Below are positions 24,704 to 33,863 of a stretch of DNA of 57,703 bases, one piece after another (the first letter of the stretch is position 1; every line of letters begins with the position of its first letter). This DNA is from JAQBGV01 sp032128395. GTDB lineage: Bacteria > Planctomycetota > UBA8108 > UBA1146. Made by a program: the position numbers and the translations under genes. The notes under the pieces are model-generated. The model searched no databases and was not told the origin of the DNA. It worked only from the letters and a program-made list of their open reading frames with translations. The stretch is from contig JAQBGV010000049.1 in assembly GCA_032128395.1 (NCBI GenBank), positions 1 to 57,703 on the forward strand. Reading direction: 5' to 3'.

Positions 24704-26148
24704 TGCTCACGAGCCGGACCGCGGTGATCCGCTCCCGCGCCGCCCTCTTCTCGCTGCTTCTTCTGGCGATCGCCGGCGGCCCTCTCTCCGCCCAGGACGC
24801 GTCGCCGCGCGGTCGTAACCCCGAGGGGTGGAGAGCCGACCCCGCTGCGGACGATCCGCCCGTCCGGCGCGGCCGGCGAGGGCGGGGTGGTCCGCCGCCG
24901 GCGCCCGAAACAGAGAAGCCGGAACCGAAGGAAAAGGAGAGCGACAAGCCGGCTGACCGCTGGCTCGCGATCGTCGGCGGGACGATCCACACCGTCAGCG
25001 ATGGCGTGATCGCGTATGGGACGATCCTAACGAAGAACGGCAGGATCCACGAGGTCGGGATCGGTATCCCGCTCCCCCCCGACGCGCAGGTCCTCGCCGT
25101 CGACGGGCTCCACGTGTACCCGGGACTCGTTGCGATCGATTCCTCCGGACTCGCCTCCAGCCCGGAGGACACCGACGTGCACTCTTTCACGATGCTGCTC
25201 GCGCTCGCCGGCGGAATCACCACCGCTCGGGCTGGGGATGACATCGTGAAGCTCACCTACGGCACCCTCGAGGGCCACGCCCTCGCGAAGTCGCCGTTTC
25301 TCCGGGTCAACTACTCCTCCCGGAACTGGAGCCAGCACCAGAGTTTCCGGGAAGCTCTCGCCCGCGTTCGAGAGTACCAGCGGGCGAAGGTGCGTTGGGT
25401 GGAGGAGAAGAAAGATGATCCCGAGCTGAAAGAACTGGACCGCAAGTGGATCAAGGGGGCGTATCAGACCGCGGAGCGGCTCCTCACCGGCCAGGTGACG
25501 GCACTGATCAACGCCTCATCCGCGCAAGAGATCCGCGACATCTGCGAACTCGCGGTGCGCTACCAGTTCAAGCTCGTGGTGAACGGAGCGGAAGAAGGGT
25601 GGATCGCCGCGGGCGAACTCGCGCGCGCCGACGCGATGGCGATCATCACGCCACGCGCGCGCCGCGACCCGGACGAACGCCGGATCGCCCCGAACGGGGG
25701 CAGCATCGAGAACGCCGCGATCCTCTACCAGCACGGAGTCCCGATGGCGATCTTCCCCATCGGAAGTCTGTTCGCGCCGGGAGGTGGAGTCTCTCTCTCC
25801 GGTCTCGCCGGTCGCGACATGTTGAACCTCCCCCTCGAGGCGGCGTTCGCGGTGCGCGGAGGACTCCCCGACGACGCCGCGGTCCGTGCGATCACCATCG
25901 ACGCCGCTCGACTCCTCGGGGTCCATGATCGGGTCGGCTCGATCGAAGTCGGCAAGGATGCCGACTTCGTGATCCTCGACGGAGAGCTTCTCCACTACCT
26001 CTCCCTGCCGCAGTACACGGTGGTGAACGGTCGGATCGCATACGACCAGGAGAAAGAGCGGATCCTCGACCACATCCGGCCCGGAGGAGACCCGGAACCG
26101 ACCGCCGCACCCGAGTACTGGCCGCGGCGGCTCGGGGAGCCGTTCTAG
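24700..26148 (+). CDS. exported amidohydrolase-fold protein 8, HxH lost
   Basis: About 482 residues. The signal peptide (SLLLLAIAGGPLSA) is followed by an Arg/Gly/Pro- and then Glu/Lys/Pro-rich linker (~35-85). Fold markers are GGTIHTVSDGVIAYG, PGLVAIDSSG, AGGITTARAGDD, VTALINASSAQEIRDI, and VGSIEVGKDADFVILDG. The first metal site is A-I-D-S-S. Like most of the cluster it should be unable to bind metal in the usual way. The first of two adjacent ATGs (24700) overlaps the previous stop. It closes the operon; about 330 gene-free bases follow. Confidence 0.85.
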   Translation: MMLTSRTAVIRSRAALFSLLLLAIAGGPLSAQDASPRGRNPEGWRADPAADDPPVRRGRRGRGGPPPAPETEKPEPKEKESDKPADRWLAIVGGTIHTVSDGVIAYGTILTKNGRIHEVGIGIPLPPDAQVLAVDGLHVYPGLVAIDSSGLASSPEDTDVHSFTMLLALAGGITTARAGDDIVKLTYGTLEGHALAKSPFLRVNYSSRNWSQHQSFREALARVREYQRAKVRWVEEKKDDPELKELDRKWIKGAYQTAERLLTGQVTALINASSAQEIRDICELAVRYQFKLVVNGAEEGWIAAGELARADAMAIITPRARRDPDERRIAPNGGSIENAAILYQHGVPMAIFPIGSLFAPGGGVSLSGLAGRDMLNLPLEAAFAVRGGLPDDAAVRAITIDAARLLGVHDRVGSIEVGKDADFVILDGELLHYLSLPQYTVVNGRIAYDQEKERILDHIRPGGDPEPTAAPEYWPRRLGEPF

Positions 26149-26478
26149 GAGGCCGGGGACCGACTCCGCGAGCGCTGCCGCTCCCATCATCCTCTTCTCG
26201 CGTCTCTTGAGGTGCCATCGGCCCATCTCCGAGGTCCAGGACTCGAGAGTCCCCCCGCTTGACCACCCCCCATCGTGGATCTAGAGTGAGCCTGAAGTCC
26301 GCGTCTCATCGTCGCTTGTGACCGGCTCCGGACCCTATTTCGGGCTGATCGGTATCCCATATCCTGAGTTATTGCGATCCGGTCGCATGATCGGAGAGTG
26401 AGGAGACCCCAGGCGCGCCGTGGCTGCGGCAGGTCCGGGGAGAACGCCACCCCTTGGGTGGCAACCAGGAGCGGCTCC
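26149..26478. other. intergenic region with small palindromes
   Basis: No convincing gene. A 14-base palindrome GGACTCGAGAGTCC lies at about 26231-26244. A TATCCT box at 26360-26365 could be a -10 element for the next gene. A perfect hairpin GCCACCC/GGGTGGC with a 3-base loop lies at 26446-26462, just before the ribosome site of the secreted protein, and could affect its translation. Confidence 0.5.
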
Positions 26479-28578
26479 ATGACCCCGCCACGTTCCTTTC
26501 CGTCGCGCGCGTCCGCGTGCGGTCGGTCTCTGCTCGATCGTCCGTCCCCGATCCGCGGGGCTTCCCTCGTACTCCTGCTGCTCGGCATTTCGCTGGCAAC
26601 CGCCTGGGACACCCCCAGCGCGGCCCAGTGCCTCGAGGAAGAAATCCGCCCCAGCTTCCTCTCGACGAGTTCCTTCTACGGTTTCAGTGTCGCGCGGTCG
26701 GGGGGATTCCTCGCCGTCGGGGCACCGGGGACCGCGGCACTCGGCGGCGGGGCGGGAGCGGTCTACACCTACGAGTCGATCGGCGCCGAATGGCAGCTGC
26801 GCAGCATCTTGTTCGCGAGCGGCATCGGAGCGGGAGACCAGAGCGGCGCGACCATCGGGCTCTCCGGGAACACCCTGGTGGTCGGCGTCCGCGGAGATGA
26901 CCAATTCGGCGAGGATGCCGGTTCGGCCCGGATCTTCGAATGGACGGGGTTCTCCTGGGTCGAGACCGAGACCCTCTCCGATCCTCTCGGTGCAGCGATG
27001 GATGAATTCGGCGCCAGCGTGGCGATCGACGGCGACGTGGTGGTCGTCGGCAGCCCCTACGACCATGAAGTCGGATCGGAGACGGGGAGCGCCACGGTCT
27101 TCCGGCGCGTCGGAGGCGTGTGGTCGCACGAAGGGAAACTCGTGCCGAGCCTCGGCAGCCGCGCAGACACCTTCGGGAATGCGGTGGCGATCGACGCGGA
27201 CACGATCGTCGTCGGAGCTCCCGGCGCCAACGGACCGGTCGGACTCGACATCGGTGCCGTGGTGGTCTTTGAATACTTCGGCTCTTGGGTGGAGACCGCG
27301 CACCTCACCGCACCGGGCGCCCAGCCGGGGGATCTCCTCGGCACCGCCGTCGCCGTCGCGGGTAATCTGATCCTCGCCGGTGCGCCCTTCGACTCGGACG
27401 CAGGCCTCGAGGCGGGTGCGGTCGTTCCGTTTCGACAGGACGGATCGACCTGGCTCCCCGAGGGGTCCTTCTTCTCGCCGATCGCGGGCCCCGGCCAGTA
27501 CTTCGGAGCTGCGATCGACCTCGACGGCGACGAGGCGCTCATCGGTGAGCCATTCGCCTCGGTCTCAGGGCATTTCGCCGCGGGTCGCGCGCACCATTTC
27601 CTCGACACCGGGAGCGCTTTCGCCGCCCTCGACACCCTCGAAGACTCGCTGGCGAACGGCAGCGCGCTCCTCGGAACCGCGGTGGCGCTCGAGAACGGCG
27701 AAGCGTTCGTCGGGGCGTACCTCGATTCGTCGGGGGGATTCGGCAGCGGGACCGTGCTTCGGTTCGTCACCGATGGCGACGACTGCGACGGGAGCGGCGT
27801 CCCGGACCTGTGCGAGATCGCGGACGGCCTGCTCACCGATTGCGACGACAACGGCGTGCCCGATTCGTGCCAGATCGCGGCGGGACTCGACCAAGACTGC
27901 GATGGAAACGGCGTGCTCGATTCCTGCGACATCGCCGCGGGATCCGATGACTGCGACCAGAACGGTTTGCTCGACAGCTGCGAGATCGCCCTCTCCGACT
28001 GCAACCTGAACGGCGAACTCGATGCCTGCGAGTCGGACTGCAACGCGAACGGCTTCCCCGACGACTGCGACATCGCCTCCGGCACGGTTCCCGACTGCAA
28101 CTCGAACGGCAACCCGGACGACTGTGACATCTTCTTCGGGATCTCGAGCGACTGCGACGACAACCTGATCCCCGACGAGTGCGACCTGGCGACGGGCGTC
28201 GCGGAGGACTGCAACACGAACGGAATCTCGGACGCGTGTGACATTCTCGCCGGCACGAGCGTCGATCTCGACGGGGACGGGATCCCCGATGAATGCGGGC
28301 CGCGATTCATCCGCGGCGACTTGAACGACGACCAGCAGATCGACCTCGCGGACGCGGTGACTCTTCTCGGCTACGTGGCGGGGAGTGGGGTCAAGCCGCC
28401 CTGCTTCATCGCCGCGGATGCGAACGGCAGTGGCACGGTCGACCTGGCGGACGGGGTCTACGAGATCTCGTACGTCACCAACCAAGGACCGCCGCCGCCG
28501 GCGCCGTTCCCCGATTGCGACGTGGAGCCGGCTCCACCGAGCGGACTCTCTTGTGACAATCGGCCGAGTTGCCCCTGA
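26479..28578 (+). CDS. secreted FG-GAP repeat protein with TSP3-like stalk and dockerin-like tail
   Basis: About 699 residues. A signal peptide (SLVLLLLGISLATAWD, preceded by an Arg-rich n-region) leads to ~7 FG-GAP-type blades at ~60-430 (e.g. FGASVAIDGDVVVVGSP, FGNAVAIDADTIVVGAP). These should form a beta-propeller. Residues ~435-606 are ten 'DCDxNGxPDxC' repeats. The C-terminus has a two-part dockerin-like Ca-binding tail (RGDLNDDQQIDLADAVTLL, ADANGSGTVDLADGVY). ATG 26479 has CCAGGAG upstream; the upstream extension is not signal-like. Probably an extracellular, calcium-stabilised adhesion or scaffold protein. A strong terminator follows. Confidence 0.85.
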   Translation: MTPPRSFPSRASACGRSLLDRPSPIRGASLVLLLLGISLATAWDTPSAAQCLEEEIRPSFLSTSSFYGFSVARSGGFLAVGAPGTAALGGGAGAVYTYESIGAEWQLRSILFASGIGAGDQSGATIGLSGNTLVVGVRGDDQFGEDAGSARIFEWTGFSWVETETLSDPLGAAMDEFGASVAIDGDVVVVGSPYDHEVGSETGSATVFRRVGGVWSHEGKLVPSLGSRADTFGNAVAIDADTIVVGAPGANGPVGLDIGAVVVFEYFGSWVETAHLTAPGAQPGDLLGTAVAVAGNLILAGAPFDSDAGLEAGAVVPFRQDGSTWLPEGSFFSPIAGPGQYFGAAIDLDGDEALIGEPFASVSGHFAAGRAHHFLDTGSAFAALDTLEDSLANGSALLGTAVALENGEAFVGAYLDSSGGFGSGTVLRFVTDGDDCDGSGVPDLCEIADGLLTDCDDNGVPDSCQIAAGLDQDCDGNGVLDSCDIAAGSDDCDQNGLLDSCEIALSDCNLNGELDACESDCNANGFPDDCDIASGTVPDCNSNGNPDDCDIFFGISSDCDDNLIPDECDLATGVAEDCNTNGISDACDILAGTSVDLDGDGIPDECGPRFIRGDLNDDQQIDLADAVTLLGYVAGSGVKPPCFIAADANGSGTVDLADGVYEISYVTNQGPPPPAPFPDCDVEPAPPSGLSCDNRPSCP
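27781..28296 (+). repeat. ten coding repeats, DCDxNGxPDxC type
   Basis: Ten in-frame repeats of 13-19 codons with the pattern D-C-[DN]-x-N-G-x-x-D-x-C-[DE]. Asp/Asn spacing matches thrombospondin type 3 calcium loops; the paired Cys could form disulfides between repeats. Repeat length varies because the connecting segment (IAAGLDQ-like) is variable. Confidence 0.85.
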
Positions 28579-28631
28579 GCGCACTTCCTCGAAGCGATTT
28601 CTCTTCTCGAAGCGGAACTTCCGACGTGTTG

Positions 28632-28666
28632 CGCGAGCCGGCCCCCTGCTGAGGGGCCGGCTCGCG
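28632..28666. terminator. strong bidirectional hairpin terminator
   Basis: A perfect 14-bp GC-rich stem (CGCGAGCCGGCCCC with its complement) around a 7-base CTGCTGA loop. It lies between the convergent FG-GAP gene (+) and POT transporter (-). No T tract follows, as is common at high GC. Confidence 0.75.
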
Positions 28667-28700
28667 GATCATCACGCGCCTTGTCCTTGTCGTGTGCCCC

Positions 28701-30255
28701 CTAGTGGTCCGATCCTTCTGCGCTCGATCCCGCTCCGAGAGCCTCGGCCTCGTCCACTCCCTGGATGAAGGTCTCGCCCCGGTAGGTCTTCGAGAAGAAG
28801 ATGAAGACGATGGTCGCGGCCGCCATGATCGCCGCGAAGAACCAGTAATAGGTCGGTCCCTCGAGGAACGTCGTGCCGTCCTCTTTCTTGAACGCCTCGA
28901 GCCCGAAGTTCACCCCGGAGACGAACACGTTTCCCAGGGAGACCCCGAGGAAGTAGATCCCCATGATGAAGCTCTTCATCCGTTTCGGACTCTGGGTGTA
29001 GGCGAACTCGAGACAGACGATCGAGACCAGGATCTCCGCGCTGGTCAGAATGATGTAGTCGAGGAACTGCCAGCCGATGCTGGGCATCTCCGCGAGGAAC
29101 GGAGCGATCTGCTCCTGGCTCCACCCCGCGTCTCGCGCGGCCTTCACCACTTCGGAGAGGCTCGCCGGGATCGAGTCCGCTCCGTTTCCGAGTGCGCCCC
29201 AGAGGGCGGCGGACACTTCCGGAGCGCTCTTCAGGATCACCGTCTCGATCAGGGCCGACATCGCGATGGTGGCAGTGGTGAGCACGAATCCGATCCCGAT
29301 CTTCCGCAGTGGAGTCGGCTCGAAGAAGCGGCCCATCGCGGGGTAGATCATGTACGCGAAGACGGGGATCAGGATCAGGATCGGATTCACCGCCTGCACC
29401 TGGCTCGGGAGCCAGGTCACGCCGAGGAAGTTGCAATCCATGCTCTCGGCCTGGAGGACCCACGCCGAGCCGGTCTGATCGAAGATCGCCCAGAAGACCG
29501 GGACGAAGATCAGGAAGAGTGGAGAGAGGTGCTTGATCGCCCGCATCCCCTCGGGCCCGAAGGTCTCTTCCTTGAACTTCTTCCACCCGCTCGGGGGGAC
29601 GTGGATGAATTTCCGGCGTCCGAGCCAGAACACGAACGTCGCGATCGCCATCAGGACACCGGGGAGACCGAACGCGGCCCAGGGCCCGACCGTCACCAGG
29701 AGGAGCGGGGTGAGGATCGTGCTCGCCGCTGCACCGAGATTGATCGAGAAGTAGAACCAATTGAAGATCTTCGTCAGGAGGTGCTGATTCCCCTTCCCGA
29801 ACTGGTCTCCCACGTGCGCGGAGACGCATGGCTTGACCCCCCCCGCCCCGATCGCGATCAACGCCATTCCGAGGAACATGAACGGTTTCATGTCCCAGAG
29901 TCCGGTCGCTGGACCGACGTCCATCAGCGCGAGGCTGGCGTGGCCCAAACAGTACATCAGGCTGATCCAGATGATCGTCTTGTACTTGCCCCACAGGACG
30001 TCGGAGATGATCGCCCCCAGGAGTGGGAAGAAGTACGCGCCCGCGGTGAAGAGGTGGTAGACCCCCTTCGCGTTCTCCTCCGACATCACATCCGAGGCTC
30101 CGGACGCATCGAGGAGGTGCTTCGTCATGAAGACGGTCAGGATCCCCCTTCATCCCGTAGAAGCTGAATCGCTCGGCGGCCTCGTTCCCGACGATGTACG
30201 GGACGCCGGCGGGGAACGTCTTCAGGTTCGGATCGGGGGTGGAGCGATAGGACAT
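28701..30255 (-). CDS. POT/PTR2-family proton-dependent peptide transporter, frameshifted
   Basis: The N-terminal piece (from ATG 30255) reads GVPYIVGNEAAERFSFYGM, a classic POT start. The reading frame then shifts, and the remaining 475 residues continue in another frame from MTKHLLDASG. A run of five C on the + strand at 30144-30148 (five G in the gene) explains this: with four, the protein reads through as GMKGILTVFMTKHLL. The rest shows ~12 membrane spans, GAIISDVLWGKYKTI (motif A) and FNWFYFSINLGA (PTR2 signature). It imports di- or tripeptides with protons in the inner membrane. Whether the lesion is real or a sequencing error cannot be told here. The start has GAGAGG upstream. Confidence 0.85.
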
Positions 30256-30398
30256 GCGGACCTCTCGAGGGGTGGATCGGCCGCGCCCGGTGCCCCCGGA
30301 CGTCGGAGAGCGCGCACGCTAAGAGAAGCGGCCCTGAGGCTCAAGGCCAGACGAGGTCGGAGGTCCTCAGGTGGGCTCCCTCCGCTCCCCCACGACGA

Positions 30399-31850
30399 TC
30401 AGGGACAGGCGGGCTCCACATCGCAGCCGAGCGGATCGGGGGTCGGGTCGAAGCCACAGGCTCCGGTCGGAGTCGGGATCGGGCCGGCCCCCGAGAAGAG
30501 CACCCCGAGGACGAAGATCGGATCCGCAATGTCACCGGCGCCGTCGTCGTTCGCGTCGTCGGCATCTGCGCACGGGGTGGGACTGGTGCCCGGAGTGAAC
30601 AGGCGCGACAGCAGAACGACCGGGTCCGCGATGTCGATCGCGTCGTCCCCGTTCGAATCCCCGCGCAAGAAGATCGGGCTCGGCCCGAGGTTGCGGAGCA
30701 CCGACAAGGTGTGTCCCTGCTCGTTCGTCGTTGCGATGTCGAGTCGCCCGTCCGCGTCGAGGTCGGCGGCGATCAGCCCCCAGGGCACCAGTCCGACGTC
30801 GAAGGTCCCCGCGACCGTGAAGCCGCCGAGGCCATCTCCCGGCAGAAGAGCGATGAGACCCCCAGCCCCGTCCGCGACGATGAGATCGAGGGAGGGGTCG
30901 CCGAGCACGTCGGCTGCGATGACGGTGCGGGTCGAGATCCCGGGGTAGACCGTGACCGCCGGTGCGAACGTTCGCGCCCCGAGCCCGAGGAGGACGTCGA
31001 CCCCGGGGTGGTACGCGACCGCGAGATCGCGAATGCCATCGGCATCGAGGTCCGCGACGCAGAGCGACGGGGTGAAGGGAAATCCACCGATCGTGGTCGG
31101 CGCGTCGAACGCTCCGGTGCCGAGTCCCCAGTAGATCGTGACCGTCCCGCCGAACGAGTCGCAGGTCGCGACATCGAGGTGAGAGTCGCCATCGATGTCA
31201 TCGGCGAGGATGAAGTTCGGTCCGTCCCCGACCGGGAATGCGATCGCCGAGGCGAAGGAACCGGTCCCCGTGCCGAGGTGCAGCGACATCGTGTCATCGT
31301 TTCGGTTCGAACTGACGAGGTCGATGGTGCCGTTCTCGTCGAAGTCCCCGCTGTCGAGACGCACCGAGTAATTCCCGGTGGGGAACGCCACAGGGTCGAT
31401 GAATCCGCCGGCGCCGTCGCCTCGGAAGCGGATGAACTCGGGATTCGCGTGACCGATCACCGCGGCATCGAGTGCCCCATCTCCGTCGAAGTCCGCGGTC
31501 ACGACCGATTCGGGGTGAGAGACGAAGTAACCGGGAACCGGAGTGACGGGACCGGCGACGAATGACCCAAGCCCATCCCCCGTGAGCACCCGGAGATCGT
31601 GCGTGTGGTGGTTCGTGAAGAGCAGGTCGAGGTCACCATCCCCATCGAGGTCGAGCGCCTCGAGCTGTGCGGGGCATTGCCCGACCGGGATCGTGGTCTG
31701 CTCGACTTCGATCTGCGCGGGGAGTGCACCGACGGCGAGTAGGACGAAGCAGCCCACCAGGATCGCGAGGGCGGCGGGCGATGGATGGGACGGATGGATG
31801 AATGTCACGGTGGCTTCTGCACTCTCGGCGCGGCCTATTGTTCTGTTCAT
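30399..31850 (-). CDS. secreted VCBS/FG-GAP repeat protein with dockerin-like tail
   Basis: About 483 residues. The signal peptide (ALAILVGCFVLLAVGALPAQ) precedes ~7 VCBS/FG-GAP repeats at ~45-390, each with a D-x-D-x-D-G loop (LDLDGDGDLDLLF, ADFDGDGALDAAV). A two-part dockerin-like tail follows (RGDSNGDDAIDIADPVVLL and NDDGAGDIADPIFVLGVLF), with the ending GCDVEPACP, typical of planctomycete secreted proteins. ATG 31848-31850 was chosen because GAGGAG lies seven bases upstream; an ATG five codons earlier is weaker. Its C-terminal ending resembles that of the FG-GAP protein at 26479, so both may share an attachment or export route. Confidence 0.85.
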   Translation of the reverse strand: MNRTIGRAESAEATVTFIHPSHPSPAALAILVGCFVLLAVGALPAQIEVEQTTIPVGQCPAQLEALDLDGDGDLDLLFTNHHTHDLRVLTGDGLGSFVAGPVTPVPGYFVSHPESVVTADFDGDGALDAAVIGHANPEFIRFRGDGAGGFIDPVAFPTGNYSVRLDSGDFDENGTIDLVSSNRNDDTMSLHLGTGTGSFASAIAFPVGDGPNFILADDIDGDSHLDVATCDSFGGTVTIYWGLGTGAFDAPTTIGGFPFTPSLCVADLDADGIRDLAVAYHPGVDVLLGLGARTFAPAVTVYPGISTRTVIAADVLGDPSLDLIVADGAGGLIALLPGDGLGGFTVAGTFDVGLVPWGLIAADLDADGRLDIATTNEQGHTLSVLRNLGPSPIFLRGDSNGDDAIDIADPVVLLSRLFTPGTSPTPCADADDANDDGAGDIADPIFVLGVLFSGAGPIPTPTGACGFDPTPDPLGCDVEPACP

Positions 31851-31910
31851 CGCGGAACTCCTCAAACACCGAGCGCATTCTATCTCAAACGGTCGGGGGC
31901 GGGCAGCTCC

Positions 31911-33863
31911 CTAAGGGGTGAGGGAGGAGCTGGCCGTCGCCGCATGGAGGATCGACAGCGCGATCCTCTCCGGCGGGATCCCGTAGAGCTGCGTCACCGC
32001 GCTCTGATACGCCTCGAGCTGTGCGGCGTACTTCTCGCGCAGTGCTCTGGTTCCGGCCTCGCCCGCTCCGCCGCCATCGGTCTTCGCGTCGATCACCTCC
32101 GCCGCGATCGGTCCGTCCTCCCCCCACGCGATGTGGAGCCGGTCGATCGTGCCGCGGGAGAGTCCGGCGGGGGTCTCGATCGCGTAGGGAAGCTCTCGTG
32201 CGACCTCGACCCGGATCGGTTCCGCACCGGCGAGCGCGGCCAGCCGTCGTGCGCTCTCCTCGCGCGAGAAGAACGCGCGTGCGTCCGGAGCGGTGAGCAG
32301 TCGCTCGACCATCTCCCGCGCCGCCGGGAGGAGAGGAAGTGCGAGCACCGGGACGGACGCCGCAGCAGCGTCGAGCACTTCGGCGAGTTGCGCCGACAAC
32401 CGGGCCTCGTCGAGCCACTCGATCCCCTCGAGCAGCTGGTGCACGACCGTGCCGAAGCGGCGCGCGGTTCGCACACTTGCGGGAACGCCGCCATCGGCCG
32501 CTCCGTCCCGAGGACGCGCGCTCGGCAGCGGAGCCGCGCTGACGATCGCGACGCCTCCACCTTCTCGTCGCGGAGATGGGTGGGTCGTCGCGGGGGTCTC
32601 CGTCGGTCCCGAGAGGTGACGGGCCCACTCGGGATCGCCGCTCGAGTAGAGCACCATCTCCCCCGCCCCGGTCTCCTCTGCGTTCGCACCGCCGAGGGTG
32701 AGTCGCAGGATCCGCGCGAAGGTCGGCGCTTCGTTGAGCCTGCCCGGCGGAAGGATCAGGTGGAGCGCGTGTCGCGGTCGGGTCATCGCGACGTAGAGCA
32801 CGCTGAGCGATTCCGTGATCACTTCCGCTCGGTGCTTCTGGTAGATCTCCCCGAGTTGCTCGGAGCAGAGGCGGCGCAGATCCTTGCTCGCGTATCGCGT
32901 GAGCCGATCGGGGGGGGCGATCGGATCGTCGCCGGCCGCGAGTACCGTCGGCGTCGGGGTGAACCACGAGTCGGTGAGCTGGGGGACGACCACCGCGTCG
33001 AACTCGAGTCCCTTCGCGCCGTGGATCGTCATCACGCGAACCGGTGAGGCGGTGGGGGACTCGACCGGAGTTCGCCGAACGCGCTCGACGAAAGTGCCGG
33101 GGCGCAGCCCGGTCTCGTCGCCGAAGCGGTGCGCGAGCTCGATCAGCTGATCGAGGCGGGCGCGATCGCGGTCGCCCACGGCCGGTGCGATAGCAGTGGC
33201 GAGGCGGCGCAGGGTGACGCCATACCCCTCGGTGAGGAGATCTCGGCGCAGCTGTCGGGCGACCGATCCATTCGCCCCCCGGTCGTCGGTCCCGGCGAGC
33301 CCGAGGTGTCCCCCGAGCGGCGAGCCGACCACCGCGTACAGCGAAGCGCGATCCCCGGGGTGGTCGGCGAAGAGGAGCGCCGACAGGATCCGATTCACCG
33401 CGGGGGAGTCGGAGAGCGGGTTCCCCCCCTCTTGGCTCGCGTCGATCCCCTCGGCGCGCAAGAGGTCGATCAGCTGCACGATGCGATCGTTGCGCCGCAG
33501 GAGCACCCCGACCGTCGCGCTCGGAGCGGCCTCGTGGATCTGCCGGATGACATCGATCGCTCGGAGGTAAGGGAGGTCGCGGTCGGAGAGGTCGCCATCT
33601 CGCTCCTCTCGCTCGGCGATGCGCAGCTCGACGTAACCCGAAAGGTCGGGGCTCGCCGCGGAGTGCTCGTGGAAGTCTTCGGCCCAGCGGCTCGCGGTGT
33701 CGGCGTCTCCGGGGAGGAGCATCGTGTCCGCGACGCCACCGAAGACTTCGTTCACCGCGTCGAGCACTATCGGGGAGGAGCGCCGACTCAGATCGAGGAG
33801 CGTCGCAGAGTTGTCGGGGAGAAGTTCTTCGACCGCGTCGAACAGGGCGCGGCACCCACCGCG
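31911..33863 (-). CDS. AddA-like helicase-nuclease, C-terminal part after in-frame stop
   Basis: This continues the same frame as the N-terminal part, directly after the TGA at 33864-33866. It begins with the end of helicase motif III (RGG), then carries motif V (VMTIHGAKGLEFDAVVVPQL) and motif VI (LSVLYVAMTRPRHALHL). It ends in a RecB-type nuclease domain (EVIDAKTD, then YAAQLEAY). A first usable Met in this part is near 33767. With Trp in place of the stop, the full protein would be ~1,050 residues, normal for AddA. The pair processes double-strand breaks together with AddB. Confidence 0.75.
   Translation of the reverse strand, partial: RGGCRALFDAVEELLPDNSATLLDLSRRSSPIVLDAVNEVFGGVADTMLLPGDADTASRWAEDFHEHSAASPDLSGYVELRIAEREERDGDLSDRDLPYLRAIDVIRQIHEAAPSATVGVLLRRNDRIVQLIDLLRAEGIDASQEGGNPLSDSPAVNRILSALLFADHPGDRASLYAVVGSPLGGHLGLAGTDDRGANGSVARQLRRDLLTEGYGVTLRRLATAIAPAVGDRDRARLDQLIELAHRFGDETGLRPGTFVERVRRTPVESPTASPVRVMTIHGAKGLEFDAVVVPQLTDSWFTPTPTVLAAGDDPIAPPDRLTRYASKDLRRLCSEQLGEIYQKHRAEVITESLSVLYVAMTRPRHALHLILPPGRLNEAPTFARILRLTLGGANAEETGAGEMVLYSSGDPEWARHLSGPTETPATTHPSPRREGGGVAIVSAAPLPSARPRDGAADGGVPASVRTARRFGTVVHQLLEGIEWLDEARLSAQLAEVLDAAAASVPVLALPLLPAAREMVERLLTAPDARAFFSREESARRLAALAGAEPIRVEVARELPYAIETPAGLSRGTIDRLHIAWGEDGPIAAEVIDAKTDGGGAGEAGTRALREKYAAQLEAYQSAVTQLYGIPPERIALSILHAATASSSLTP

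Noticed and set aside
26149..26478. tRNA or other stable RNA gene
   Set aside because: No cloverleaf or T-loop consensus was found here or in the other intergenic regions.
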